DNA of 64,000 nt, from the NCBI GenBank assembly GCA_964035795.1, contig OZ038320.1, forward strand, positions 22,524,589 to 22,588,588, written 5' to 3'. The DNA is from Pterobdella sp. o SKG-2022 (Eukaryota > Annelida > Clitellata > Hirudinida > Piscicolidae). This document shows positions 1 to 11,280 of the stretch, piece by piece. The translations under genes were made by a program, and so were the position numbers. Below the pieces are notes generated by a model that was not told where the DNA came from, did no database searches, and saw nothing but the letters and a program-made list of their open reading frames with translations. Numbering within the stretch: the stretch's first letter is position 1; the number at the start of each line of letters is the position of its first letter.

Positions 1-46
1 AAATTAAAGATATTAACTATAAAAATTTTATAATTTAATATAATAT

Positions 47-1749
47 TTAAGCAATAATTGCTTCTTTAGCCTCATCATTATTATTAATAAAATAGAAACC
101 AACAGGAAAAGGCTCAGGTCCTTCTTGAATGACAAACCCCTCAATAATATGAGTCACAATGTTGTATGGCTTCACTGTAGCTACCTGCTTATCTTCCATT
201 GCTTGGTTGTTCTGCTGGCTCCCAGGGTCGTTGTTGTGTGAGAGAATTTATCATTGAATTTACTACTCAGACTATTGTTAAGATTATTTACATTATATTG
301 ATCACTACTATTTTGTGCTGTATTTTTTGAAGGTGAAGAGGTGTGTGGAAGCTGGGTAGATGGAGGAAGATTTGATGGTGTTACACTGTTTCTTGAAGTG
401 TCAATGAAGGTACCTGTGGTTGAAAAAATTCAAGTAAATATATTGGTGTTTAAAATTCTATATTAAAAATGATAATCCAATCAAAAATGTATAAATCTAA
501 TACTTGATAAAAGAGATGAACTTTTTGTTGTTGATGGGTTAGCAAGATTGTTAGCATCTTTATTGTCATTATTGAAGTTGTTAGCTCTAGACAATGTAGG
601 TTGGTATTGTTGTAAAATCTGTTGTAGTTTGAGTTGTTGAGATGTGAGATGTTGTAACTGTTGCAAAGTCATCATAGACTGTGGTTGTTGCTGGGTGTAC
701 CCTTGAGGAATGAATCCACCTGTAACAACCATCATCAAAATTATTAAGGTAAAAATAATGTGTATTCATATATGATGAATCATTAGTAATTTAACCTAAT
801 AAAATAGGATTTGTAGCTGGTGTAGTAAATGGTTTTGAAGTGTTAATTGAATTCTGTGTAGATACTGGCTGAAGTTTTTGTTGCTGAGCTAGTTGGTTTA
901 ATAATGACAGTTGCTGTTGCTGAAAGGGCAATGATGTGAGTAGTATGTTATTATTTAAGGCATTATTATTAGCATTAGGATTGTTGAGATAATGTTGTGG
1001 AAGCATAGACATTCTTAAAGGACTTTGATTATAATTATTTGTTCTGATAGGTGTTGATGTTGGTAATTGTGGATTGAGTGTTGTTGGAAAAGTGTTGATT
1101 GATGTTGTGGTGATTGATGTAGTTGAACTGGTTGTTGTTGAAAATGTATTTCTATTGGCTGCCATGTTCAACCCAGACTGCTGGAAGGCTGTTGAAAAAC
1201 TTTCTTTTATATATACACATGAATAATAAAATAAATTTAACGATTTTACCTTGTAACATGAGATATTGGTGAAAAAGCTGTTGCATTTGTTGTTGTGAGT
1301 TATCTTGCATGACTGTGCTTGTCTGACCTGATGTAAATAATTCAAAAAGTAGGAAACTCAACATATGATAATGAATGATGTAATCATACCTGGTTTGAAA
1401 CCTTGATTTTGTAAAAGAACTTGTTGAAACATTTGCATTGGTTGTTGATTTGGTAACTTTATGAAGTGAAAGATTGAGTTTTAAAATTACTATACTCTAA
1501 TTTACAAAACTCAAAGATTACATTTTCACTTAGTTTTACTTATTAAAATATACTCCAATTATTTATTTGTTATATAATCTATAAAATTTTGATGTAAAAC
1601 ACCTGACAATTGTTATTTGATAGATTAGAGCCAGAGATCATTGTGTTAGAAGTAGTTGGCAGAACATTAAAAACTTGATTTTTTGTAGTGCCTGACTCAA
1701 AAGGATTAATAGTTTCTGGAGGTGCAACATTCACTAAATTCTCTTCCAT
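47..1749 (-). CDS. PHC: Polyhomeotic-like Polycomb protein, partial (Gln/Asn-rich, HD1 motif)
   Basis: Polyhomeotic proteins are subunits of Polycomb repressive complex 1 in the nucleus. Exons I can join in phase: 1749-1603 (ATG, 49 codons), 1456-1390, 1327-1250, 1188-796, 719-504, 413-292 and 214 leftwards. Most of the protein is low-complexity Q/N/T/S-rich, with runs such as QLLFHQ-type and QQQQLSLLNQLAQQQ stretches. The last exon carries VTHIIEGFVIQEGPEPFPV, which matches the conserved HD1 block of polyhomeotic proteins; this is the basis of the call. The FCS zinc finger and SAM domain that should follow are not in the window. Joining the last two exons needs a 77-nt intron (291-215) with a poor pyrimidine tract; otherwise a frameshift lies there. 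A TAA at 49-47 closes the HD1 frame unless a donor just after EPFPV is used. The family call is firm; the 3' structure is uncertain. Confidence 0.75.
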
Positions 1750-2329
1750 TTTTTAGATAATACGCCGATAAAATTATTTTCTACAAAGTTTTTATACGTT
1801 TTTAAACTTAAACGCGGTAAAATGTTTGTTCTATGAGTATGAAAGTTCAACTAAAGCATAAAAATTGAAATAAAAATAAAATAGTTCTACAAAATGTATA
1901 ATGTTTTCTTTTCATTTAATATTTATTGAAAATAAATCTAAACTTTTGAGGATTGCAAACAATCGCAAACCAGCAGAACGTAAGCACAAGAAATACATAA
2001 ACAATGGAATAATCGGTGTATGGCTACAAGCCCACTTTTTAGCGCGTTTGTAATGTAATGTTTTAAGTTGTTTATGGCGCGCCGTTCTTATAATTGAGTT
2101 TTAAAGCTTTCTCAACACGAAACAAGGCTCGATATGCAAAAATTAATGAATAGAAAACTTTTTTCAAATGAAAATTTTTCACTTTAGTCAATGTCATGTA
2201 TATTCCTAATATCCAAATCCATAAAATAATAAATTGCAAAAACAATATAAATAGCATAAACAAAGAGTTGCATTAAAATAATAGCAAAAGCTGAAAATCA
2301 ACCTCACAACGAATGTTTTGAGCGTTGCC
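1750..2329. other. Intergenic spacer
   Basis: I see no gene, RNA or clear repeat here. It separates the polyhomeotic-like gene start from the LINE cluster and may hold that gene's promoter. Confidence 0.5.
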
Positions 2330-4003
2330 GCGAACAATGGAGACTTTTATGACTGGCAGTGGCGAAAGCCGCGAGGAAACCAGTGGGGTGAAAAGGGACG
2401 TTCTGAGCACTAAAATGAAGACCAAAATTGGTTTTTGGAATGTGAGAAAAACGTTTGAAGCATGGAGACTGGCACAGATCACTGCAGAAATGAGAAAATA
2501 CAAACTGCATATCTCAAGTGTGAGTGAAAGCATATAAACAGGCACTGGAGAAAACAAAACATCCACAGATGAAACAATTCTATATTCCGAGAAGATGCTC
2601 AACACCAAGAAGGAGTAGCCATAATTCTAAGAAAAAGTGTAGAGAGGCAAATGAGTGGAAACCTGTGAGTAGCAGACTCATTAAGATTAGAATGAAGAGA
2701 AAGCATGTTAACATGACAATCTTGCAATGCTACAGTCCGACTAATGACAAAGAAGATGAGGTCAAAGACTTGTTCTAAGAACAGCTACAGATGGAAGTGG
2801 AAATAATTCCTCGGCACGACATGCTAGTTGTCGCGGGTGACCTAAATTCGAATGTCGGAAGTGATAACATGAAAAAGTCATGAGGAAGCATGGATGTGGT
2901 CACATGAATGAAAATTGAGCTAAGTTTCTATAATTCTGCAACAATAACAACCTGGTAGTGGGAGGCACTCTGTTTCCTCACCGAGACATTCACAAGCTCA
3001 GTTGGTACTCACCCAATAATAAAGATAGGAACCAAATCGACCTTCTAATAATCAATAAAAAATGGAGGCGATCACTTATGAATGTCAAATAAAGGAGAGC
3101 TGCAGACGTCAGCAGTAACCATCATCTTGTAGTTGCTCTGATTCAGCTCAAAATAAGAAGTACGAAAAATAAGATCCACAAACCAAAGCACTTTGATATA
3201 AATGAACTTCAAAACAATAAAACCAAGAATACTTTTAATATTCAAGTGAAAAACCGATTTCAAATGCTGCAAGCTGATGAAGCAAACAGCAATGAAGTCG
3301 AAACAATGTACTCGAAGATAGTATCAGCATACACAAAAATCTGTGAAGTTTGTTCAAGTCCAAAAGTAAAAAACAGAGCGAAAGAGGGGATTAAACCAGA
3401 TACATAGGAAGTAGTCGATGCCAGGCGTACTCTGAAGAAGAAGTTGACAGATGCTGTCAGATATAGAGGTTGCAAGATAGGCTTAGACATCAATATAAAG
3501 AAGCCAACAAACAAGTTAAAAAATTGGTTCGAACTGACAGACGCTTCTATGCAGATAACCTCGCAACACAGGATAAAGAAGCAGCAGCAAAAATCCGGTG
3601 AAAGAGCCACCTTCTCGTTGTGCCGAGTGTGCACTCCAACAGGAGTGTCAAAGAGGTTCTAAACCACGTCAGCTTTCGACCACAAAGCATTTCGAGAATT
3701 CATCCATCATTTTTCACTGCTCACGAAAAGTCACAAGCAACTCGAAGCTACAAGTTTCATTTGGTACTCGTTCCAAGAAGTGTCGGGAGAGTCTTTGGAA
3801 CTTGGCGCTCAACAACAGCAAAAGGAGAGCTTGGGCAGATATACAAGATCACCAAGCTTATTTGTGGCAAGCACCGCAGTAAATTAGACCCTCCTATCAA
3901 AGACAAAGGTGGAAACATTTTTACCACTGAGAATGAGCAGGAAAAACGCTGGGCTGAACACTTCAGAGAAATTTTAAACCGGCCACCACCTACACAAGAA
4001 GGA
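2330..4003 (+). mobile_element. RTE-like LINE, decayed 5' part (endonuclease to start of RT)
   Basis: Translated pieces match an APE-endonuclease LINE polyprotein in several frames: an N-terminal IGFWNVRKTFEAWRLAQIT block near 2430, VVAGDLNSNVGSDN near 2830, GTLFPHRDIHKLSWYSPNN near 2970, and HHLVVALIQLKIRS near 3125. The start of the RT region follows (RWAEHFREILNRPPPT near 3950). Many stops and frameshifts interrupt it, so it is dead. Similarity stops at about 4003, where an unrelated LINE begins. The C-terminal part of a very similar element lies at 9960-10690 in the same orientation, so the two may be halves of one copy split by later insertions, with the middle RT missing. Confidence 0.8.
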
Positions 4004-5445
4004 AAATGCCCCGAGAGAGGCAGGCCTACACGTGGTCGGGATGTGTCCTCAAGAGGACCAAATCTGCCTCAACACCCCTCGTCTTCTCTTTCTTCAAGAG
4101 GAGTACCTCAAATCAGGCCATATTTTTTATGGCCTGCCCCCACCAAGACCCGGACTGGTGGAAAAGGGCTCAGCTGCTTCTCGCAGGAGAGGTGGAAAGC
4201 AACCCGGGACCCATGTGGTACTGTGCTATATGTACACATAAAATCACTTCATATCAAACCTCCATCCAATGGATTCATACCACCCCTTACTGGATTCACC
4301 TCAAATGCTCACACATCAAACTCAAATCCTACTCATCTTTATTCATATGTCACACACATCAAATTCCTGCCCCAAAAACTCCTTCTCACATACACAATCT
4401 AACACAAAAAACCCTCCACACACACCAACAAACCAAACCAACAATCCCAAAACCAACCAACTCCCTCTTTAACAACACCAAACAACATCAGCATAATACA
4501 GCTCAACATCAACTAAATCATCGAGAAAACAACTGAACTCACCCACTTAATACACAAACAAAAAATACACATTATCACACTACAAGAATCCAACCTCAAC
4601 AGCAAACACAAAACCCTACACATCTCTAACTTCTCAGCCATTAGACTAGACAGACCCTCATCCCAAAAAGGTGGAGGTCTGCTAACCTACATCAACAAAA
4701 ACATAACCTTTTCACAAATCCCCGCCCCCACAAACCTGACCACAAACAACATCGAACTCATCACAACAAAAATACATCTCAAACACACCAATCTACACAT
4801 TTCAAACGTCTACATCCCACCCAACACCAACAACATAGACAACTCAATCACCAATCTCTTCATCCATCTCACAAGCCTTCCCAATTCAATAATCACGGGT
4901 GACTTTAACGCGCACTCACAAACATGGCACTCTTCTTTCACGGACCACAGAGGCCAACTCATAACCTCACTCATCCTCAATTCAAACCACATCATTTTCA
5001 ACCAAAACACTCCCACCTGACTACCATTCAACCCAAACCAACAACCCACTTTCCCTGACCTCACCACAGCAGACACCACAATATCAGCCAACCTCACTTA
5101 GCAAACACTTAAAGCCTTGATCTCCGACCATTTTCCCATCCTCATCACATTCAAAAACAAATACAAAATACCACAGCTAAACCCCCCAGAACTCTCACTA
5201 ACTACAAGAAAGCCAACTGGCCCCAATTCCCCAAAACATAGAACACACCCTCAAAAACAACCCTCTCCACGAAGACCTCTACACAGCTAACCACCTCATC
5301 ACAAACGCCATACTCACATCAGATCGAATAAACATCCCTAAAGGAATAATAAAACCCACCCACACCCCACTCTCCGAAAGCATCACTACACTCATATCGA
5401 AACGAAACCACATCAGAACCCTCAATAACAAAGATCCCTCACTTT
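4004..5445 (+). mobile_element. ingi/jockey-like LINE, 5' fragment with 2A-like motif and endonuclease
   Basis: An open frame from ATG 4129 starts MACPHQDPDWWKRAQLLLAG and runs into a 2A-like motif (separate entry), then a Cys/His segment (WYCAICTHKI, then HLKCSH) resembling the zinc-binding domain at this place in ingi-type LINEs. After a frameshift near 4530 an APE endonuclease follows: LQESNL, GGGLLTYINKN, VYIPPN, then ITGDFNAHSQTWHSS near 4897 and ALISDHFPILITF near 5115. Stops interrupt it at about 5020 and 5098. The sequence ends near 5445, before any RT domain. The + strand is rich in A and C and strikingly poor in G, unlike the flanks. It is a truncated, inactive insertion. Confidence 0.75.
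4186..4212 (+). other. 2A-like translational recoding motif in the LINE ORF
   Basis: The codons read GEVESNPGP, against the consensus D-[V/I]-E-x-N-P-G-P. The Asp is replaced by Glu. It lies about 20-28 residues after the likely start codon, preceded by the leucine-rich LLLAG stretch usual for 2A. 2A-like sequences at the N terminus of APE-type LINE ORFs are described; activity of this variant is unknown. Confidence 0.7.
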
Positions 5446-5599
5446 GTTTGGATGAGGGGGTTGGACTTTTTTTTAACTTTTTAGATTTTTCTTTTTCCCA
5501 TTAATTGATGGTTGATAGTAAAGGTTGGCGAAAATGTTAGAAATTTTGTGGGCATATTTTTATGAAAAATGTGAACTTTTCAATTTTATAAACACTTTT

Positions 5600-5860
5600 G
5601 GAAATTTTATTTTAAAAAATTATATACATATACATATAATTATATTATTATGCTATAATATTATTATATTATATTATTGTTGCTGCTATATTATGTTATT
5701 ATTCTCATACTATATTATTATTGTTATTATATTATAAGTATATTGTATTATCATTATATTATTTTATTATTATTCTTTTATATTATATTGTTTTTTTCAG
5801 TTTTATATTATATTATATTGTAATATTATTATTATATCATATAAACCAGCCAGTTTCGTT
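5600..5860. repeat. Low-complexity TTA/TAT-rich tract
   Basis: About 250 bp made almost only of A and T with repeated ttattatat units, between two LINE insertions. Such tracts are common LINE 3' tails or insertion targets, but no exact short unit is conserved throughout. Confidence 0.75.
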
Positions 5861-5864
5861 TGGA

Positions 5865-8800
5865 AAACCGATTACTCAAATATGAAAAGAGTGGGAAGGG
5901 CTCTTCAGCCTTGGTTGGCAGCCTTCCTCGAGATGATATCTCTATAAAAATACCGGTGGTTGTGCAACCTTAAAATCACTAAAAACTACCCTCTGATACC
6001 GCTGCCTTGTGGTTTAGCTCCTCGTTAAGAGCAAAGGCTAAGGGAGTAAACCCTATCCCAAATCAGGAGTGGAGACTCTTAGGCGGTTAGATAATGCATT
6101 AGCTCGTCTCTCCGGCAGCTCCTGCATCCAGACTAGCTTCCAGCTGTCTTAACCCAGTTTTGCCGCTGGCTCAAGTTTGTCTGGACGATAGAGTGAGGTC
6201 GGTGCTGCGCAAGCCTTCTTCACTTAAATCTCATTACAGCTCAGATCATGGCAATAAAAACCATTTAATTTACCAAGCCCTGTGGCGTTAGGAGAGTGAC
6301 GAAGCAGCAGGTGCGGAATCACTGAAAGCTGTAGTTGAAAACCTAAAAACAAGCGGCTCAGGAAATATGGTCGTTCTTCTCTGAATCTAGAACAGCAGCG
6401 AAGTCCGGCAGCCCCCTGAGCGACCAAGCAGCCCTCTACAGGATAGCTCTGTTTGCCTCCTTGCATGAGGACGAAGCTAGAAAAGGTGCTACAAAAATAG
6501 CTTGTTCTAGTCTTATTTGGCCAGCAAACCGCAGCTGGCAAATTTTCCCATCCTTGCGGTCAAACTAAAAAATTACTCAACTTAATTCTAGCATCTTGGA
6601 ATGTTAGAACCTTAATAGACTCTATCAGTTTTGAAAGACCAGAATACAGAACTGCTCTGATAGCCAGAGAACTTGGGCGTTATCAAATTGACATAGCTGC
6701 TTTCAGTGAAACCCAAAGGACAACTTACTGAAATTGGTGGTGGCTATACCTTTTTCTGGAGTGGAAGAAAAAGTGGTGAACGACGCAAAGCTGGAGTCAG
6801 TTTTGCCATCAAAAACCAGCTTGTGAAGAAACTAGATGATCTTCCTGAAGGCTTAAATGATCGTCTAATGAAACCTCAAACTTTCTCTGGGTAAAAAAAG
6901 AACTGCTACACTCATAAGTGCATACGCCCCCACTATGACTAATCCAGATGATGTCAAAGACAACTTTTATGAAGAATTGGAAGCTCTTATTTCCACTGTT
7001 TCGCAATCGGATAAACTCATCCTACTCGGAGATTTTAATGCTCGTGTTGGCAAGGACCACCATGCTCGGGAAGGAGTCTGGTCATTATGGAATTGGCAAG
7101 TGTAATAGTAATGGTTTACGTCTGCTTAAAACCTGTACAGAATTTGGACTCATCATAACAAACACTCTGTTTCGCCTTCCAACCCGCAACAAGACTTCCT
7201 CGATGCACCCTCGCTCTAGGCATTGGCATCTCATTGACTTCATCATTGTTAGATCCAAAGACCGACAAGATGTAAAAGTGACCAAATCTATGTGTGGAGC
7301 GGAATGTTGGACAAATCATCGGCTTATAATTTCCAAAACCAAGTTGCAAGTTATTTCTATGAGAAGACCCCAAGGACAAAAAGCTTTAAAGCGGCTTGAT
7401 GTCACAAAGTTGAAAATCCCCAAGGTTCAACAGGAATTTGCGACCAATCTTGAACACGAACTCTTAAGGGTTGAAAACAACGACTGGGAGTTTATGAAAG
7501 AAACGATTTATTCTTCCGCATTACAAGTCCTTGGCTCAACCTCCAGGAAACATCAAGATTGGTTTGATGAAAATGATATTGTTATTCAAACCATGTTGAA
7601 AGAGAAACGCCAGTTATTCAGAGCTTACCAGAATGACCCAAAATCGGAATCAAAGAAAAATGTCTTTGCCAATATGCGCAGAGAGGTTTAAAAAAAGCTT
7701 CGAAATCTGCAAAACACATGGCTCAACCAAAAAGCCGAAGAAATACAAGGTTATGCTGACAGCCATGACATGAGGCGTTTTTATGATGCTCTTAAGTGCT
7801 TCTATGGACCACAGTTACCAAAAAATACACCTATACTGATAAGAAAGGAATCTTAGAAAGATGGGCCGAACATTTTAATGGCGTTCTTAATCGACCACCA
7901 AAGATCAACGACGAAGCAATTCAACGCCTTCTTCAGGTGGAAATAAACAAAGATCTTGATGCACTTCCCTCTGTTGATGAAGTCGCCAGAGCCATTAAGC
8001 ATATGTCAACAGGTAAAGCCTCAGGTCCTGATGCTATACCGGCAGAAATATTCAAATCAGATGGTATTTCACTCACCAGAAGAATCACTGATTTGTTTTG
8101 TTCACATTGGGAAAAAGGAACTCTCCCACAAGCATTTAAAGACGCTACCATTGTACACATTTATAAAAGAAAAGAAAACAAACGTAAAGGCGACAATCAT
8201 AGAGGCATCTCTCTTCTCTCAATTGCGGGAAAGATTTTGGCTCGTGTTCTCTTGAAGCACCTAGAGCAAGCTCACCTACCTGAGAGTCAATGTGGATTCC
8301 GAACTGGCAGAGGAACCATTGACATGATCTTTGCAGCACGCCAACTTCAGGAGAAAAGTATGGAACAACGCCATGACCTATATATCACTTTTGTTGACCT
8401 TAACAAAGCTTTCGACTCAGTAAGCAGAGAAGGTTTATGAAAAATCCTAGCAAAATTTGGTTGTCCAGAAAAATTTGTAAAAGTGGTCCGTCTTTTTCAT
8501 GATGACATGGTAGGTAGAGTGCTCAACGAAGGTGGAAGCTCAGAACCCTTTCAGGTGACCAACGGAGTCAAGCAGGGCTGTGTCTTAGCCCCAACACTGT
8601 TCAGCATGATGTTTGCAGCAATGCTGATGGAGGCTTTCAAAGACAGTTCAACTGGCATTCCAATTAGATATCGGTACGATGGGAATCTTTTCAACCTCAG
8701 ACGTCTTCAGGCTCTCTCAAAAGTGAACGAGACTAAAATTAGAGTTCTTTTGTTCGCTGATGATTGTGCGCTCAACGCTGCAACTGATCAAGAGATGATA

Positions 8801-9696
8801 CAGGAAGTAGATCAATTCTCATCCGCTTGTGACGACTTCGGTTTGATCATCAATGCCCAAAAAACGGAAGTAATGTTTCAACCTGCCCCAGAAAAACCTT
8901 ACCACAAACCACACATTTTAGTGAAAGGACAAAGGTTACAGGCAGTTGACAACTTCACTTATCTAGGCAGTACACTTTCTCGTAGTACAAACATTGATGA
9001 TGAGATCAAAAACCGGATTGCCAAAGCCAGCTCTGCTTTTGGAAGATTGAGGAAAAAGGTGTGGGAGAGAAAAGGGATATCAGAGTCCACGAGATTTAAA
9101 GTCTATAAAGCCGTAGTATTGACCACTTTACTATATGGCTGTGAAGCATGGACAGTATACAGACGCCAAGAGAAACAACTCCAGCAATACCATACTCGGT
9201 GTTTTCGCAGAATTCTTAATATACGCTGGAATGACTTTGTTCCAGACACTGAAGTATTAGAAAGGGGAAACCTTCCCAGTTTTATTACGATGATGCATGC
9301 GTAAGGCACAGATACGATGGGCTGGTCATGTATCTCGTATGGCGGACTCTAGAATTTCTAAACAACTCTTCTACGGTCAGCTCAAAAATGGTCAAAGAAA
9401 AATCGGAGCCCCACGCAAACGTTATAAAGATTATTTTAAGTCAAATCTAAAGGACTTCAATATAGACGTCACTGCGTGGGAAAAAGCTGCCTCTGACAGG
9501 CCCACTTGGCGTAGATTGATCAGTAATGGTGCACTCCTCTCAGAAGAAAACCGTCTAAACGCTGCAAAATTAAAACGCATAAGACGCAAAGCTGGAGAAT
9601 GTGCACCAGAGACTTCCCACACACTGGTGCCAAACATGCGGAAGAGGTTTTCTTGCGCGAATCGGTCTGATCAGCCACACAAAAACAGACAGATAG
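5865..9696 (+). mobile_element. Nearly full-length RTE-like LINE (endonuclease, RT, C-terminal zinc finger)
   Basis: This copy has a 5' leader of about 700 bp that is less AT-rich than the flanks, then one polyprotein spread over three frames. Order: WNVRTLIDS (near 6600), endonuclease with LILLGDFNARVG (near 7020) and HLIDFIIVRSKD (near 7230), RT with GKASGPDAIPAEIF (near 8010), QCGFRTGRGTIDMIF (near 8290), VDLNKAFDSV (near 8395), GVKQGCVLAPTLFS (near 8568) and the catalytic LLFADDCALNA (near 8750). Thumb and C-terminal blocks (YLGSTLSRS, LLYGCEAWTVY, RWAGHVSRM) follow. The frame ends HWCQTCGRGFLARIGLISHT, a C2H2-like finger, with a stop at 9694-9696. Frameshifts near 6710, 6885, 7085, 7790, 9300 and 9610 and stops near 7689 and 8438 make it inactive. 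It is less decayed than its neighbours, so probably the youngest insertion in the cluster. Confidence 0.88.
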
Positions 9697-9955
9697 GAAA
9701 TATTTTATCTTTATTTCATCTTATTTATTTCTATTCATTTATTATTTTACTTTTATTTTGTTCTTCTATTATTACTATTATTATTATCATTACTATTATA
9801 GCTTACTTATTCATTCTTATTTATTGATTTATTTTATGATAATATTGATTTTCATCTCTTATTATGATAATTTTTTATACATCTTTATTTAGTAAAATAT
9901 ATATGTGTATATAAATAAATAAATAATAATATTTTTTTCTTTGTTGCCATGGTCA
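9697..9955. repeat. AT-rich LINE tail with TTA/TAAA runs
   Basis: Directly after the LINE stop codon the sequence becomes almost pure A/T, with attattatt and aaataaataaat runs. It is probably the 3' tail of the LINE plus expansion. Confidence 0.6.
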
Positions 9956-9959
9956 TATT

Positions 9960-10757
9960 CGAACACGATTGACGAACAACAGCACTAATCTCCTACACAC
10001 ATCGTCACATGCAGGATAAAGCGGTAAAACTGTTTTCCATAGGCCAGCAGGTTGGACTCAAGATCAGTCAGAAAGAAACTGAAGTCATTACCATGAACTT
10101 GCTTTCACCAGTTCCAGGGTAGCTTGACAAACAGGATCTTTGTAGTACAGATAAGTTTACATATCTTGGTAGAATTTTGAGTATAGATGGTGGTGCTGAG
10201 AAGGATATTTGAAGTAGGCTCAACAAAGCAAGAAACGCTATTAGGAGCATGAGGACTGTATGGAAGTCCTCAATACACCGTCAACACCAAGATCAAGCTG
10301 TACAAAACCTGTATTCTGCCTGTGTTTCTGTATGGATCTTAGTGTTGGAGAATGACAGAGCAAGATACAAAAAGACTGTCAGCTTTTAATACACTAAGTT
10401 TACGGAGTATTCTGAAAATCTACTGGTCTGATACCATCTCGAACAATGATCTTCTTTCCCGTTGTCACCAGGAAGACATGGCTACCATCATCATGAGAAG
10501 ACGATGGCGATGAATTGGCCATGTCTTGAGAAGAAAAGAAGGTTCCATAGTCAAAACAACTCTTCATTGGACGCCAGAGGTAAAAAGAAAACGAGGCCGT
10601 TTGAAAACAACATGGCGTCAGACAGTAGAAGCAGAGCTCAAAGAAATAAAGCACACTTGAGGCACCATCACCAAGCTGGCTCAAAACAGAAATGAGTGGA
10701 AACTTTTTTGTTGCCCTATGTGCCAATAGGCGTAATAGGCACTAATAATAATAATAA
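9960..10757 (+). mobile_element. RTE-like LINE, 3' part (RT thumb and C terminus) with (TAA)n tail
   Basis: Fragments in shifting frames match the C-terminal half of a LINE polyprotein: HMQDKAVKLFSIGQQVGLKI near 10010, KFTYLGRILSIDGGAEKDI near 10150, KLYKTCILPVFLYGS near 10295, LLSRCHQEDMATIIMRRRWR near 10450, GHVLRRKEGSIVKTTLHWTP near 10520, and KLAQNRNEWKLFVALC near 10675. Several stops and frameshifts are present. It ends at an (aat)n microsatellite at about 10740-10757, a usual RTE 3' end. It lacks everything upstream of the RT active site and resembles the missing half of the element at 2330-4003. Confidence 0.8.
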
Positions 10758-11238
10758 ACTCTCAGACATAGAGTCAATCCATGCATTGTGGTACATGACA
10801 GATTCTTGTCAAATAGGGGTGTGCTGTTGTTCAGCTCACTCGCAGGTCGTCTTGAGGTTTTCTGCTTTAATGTTTTATTGTCATTCTTAAAAACCGTTTT
10901 TATAACATCATCAAAGTTTAGTTTTGCTGATCTTGCTGCTAAAAACAGTTTCCTAATCCTTTCAAATCTAAACTTGAAATAGCTCTTAGTTACTTGAGAA
11001 GTTACCTTATAGATAAATTTTATAATAATAAAGTATAACTATTTCAACTGATTCACCTTTCAGTTCACTTTTTTCAAATCCCGTTACGAGTTGATGAAGA
11101 CCAAGAGAGATTTCAACGACAAAGGCCTAGTTATATATTAAGAAAGCAATTTCTAATTTTAACATGGAATTTTACTTCAAAATTAAAAAACCAATTTCCT
11201 TTGAAACCATACTTATGTTTAAATTAAATAGAAATTTG
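10758..11238. other. Intergenic spacer
   Basis: I see no coding or RNA feature. It lies between the LINE cluster and the promoter of the small secreted-protein gene. Confidence 0.45.
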
Positions 11239-11246
11239 TATATATA
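11239..11246 (+). promoter_or_regulatory. TATA-box candidate
   Basis: tatatata/tatatag lies about 35-42 bases before the start codon at 11281. This fits a TATA box with a very short 5' leader. TATA-like strings are common in AT-rich DNA, so only the position gives it weight. Confidence 0.4.
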
Positions 11247-11280
11247 GCAGACTTTTTCTCAGAATAAAACAATTTCGACC

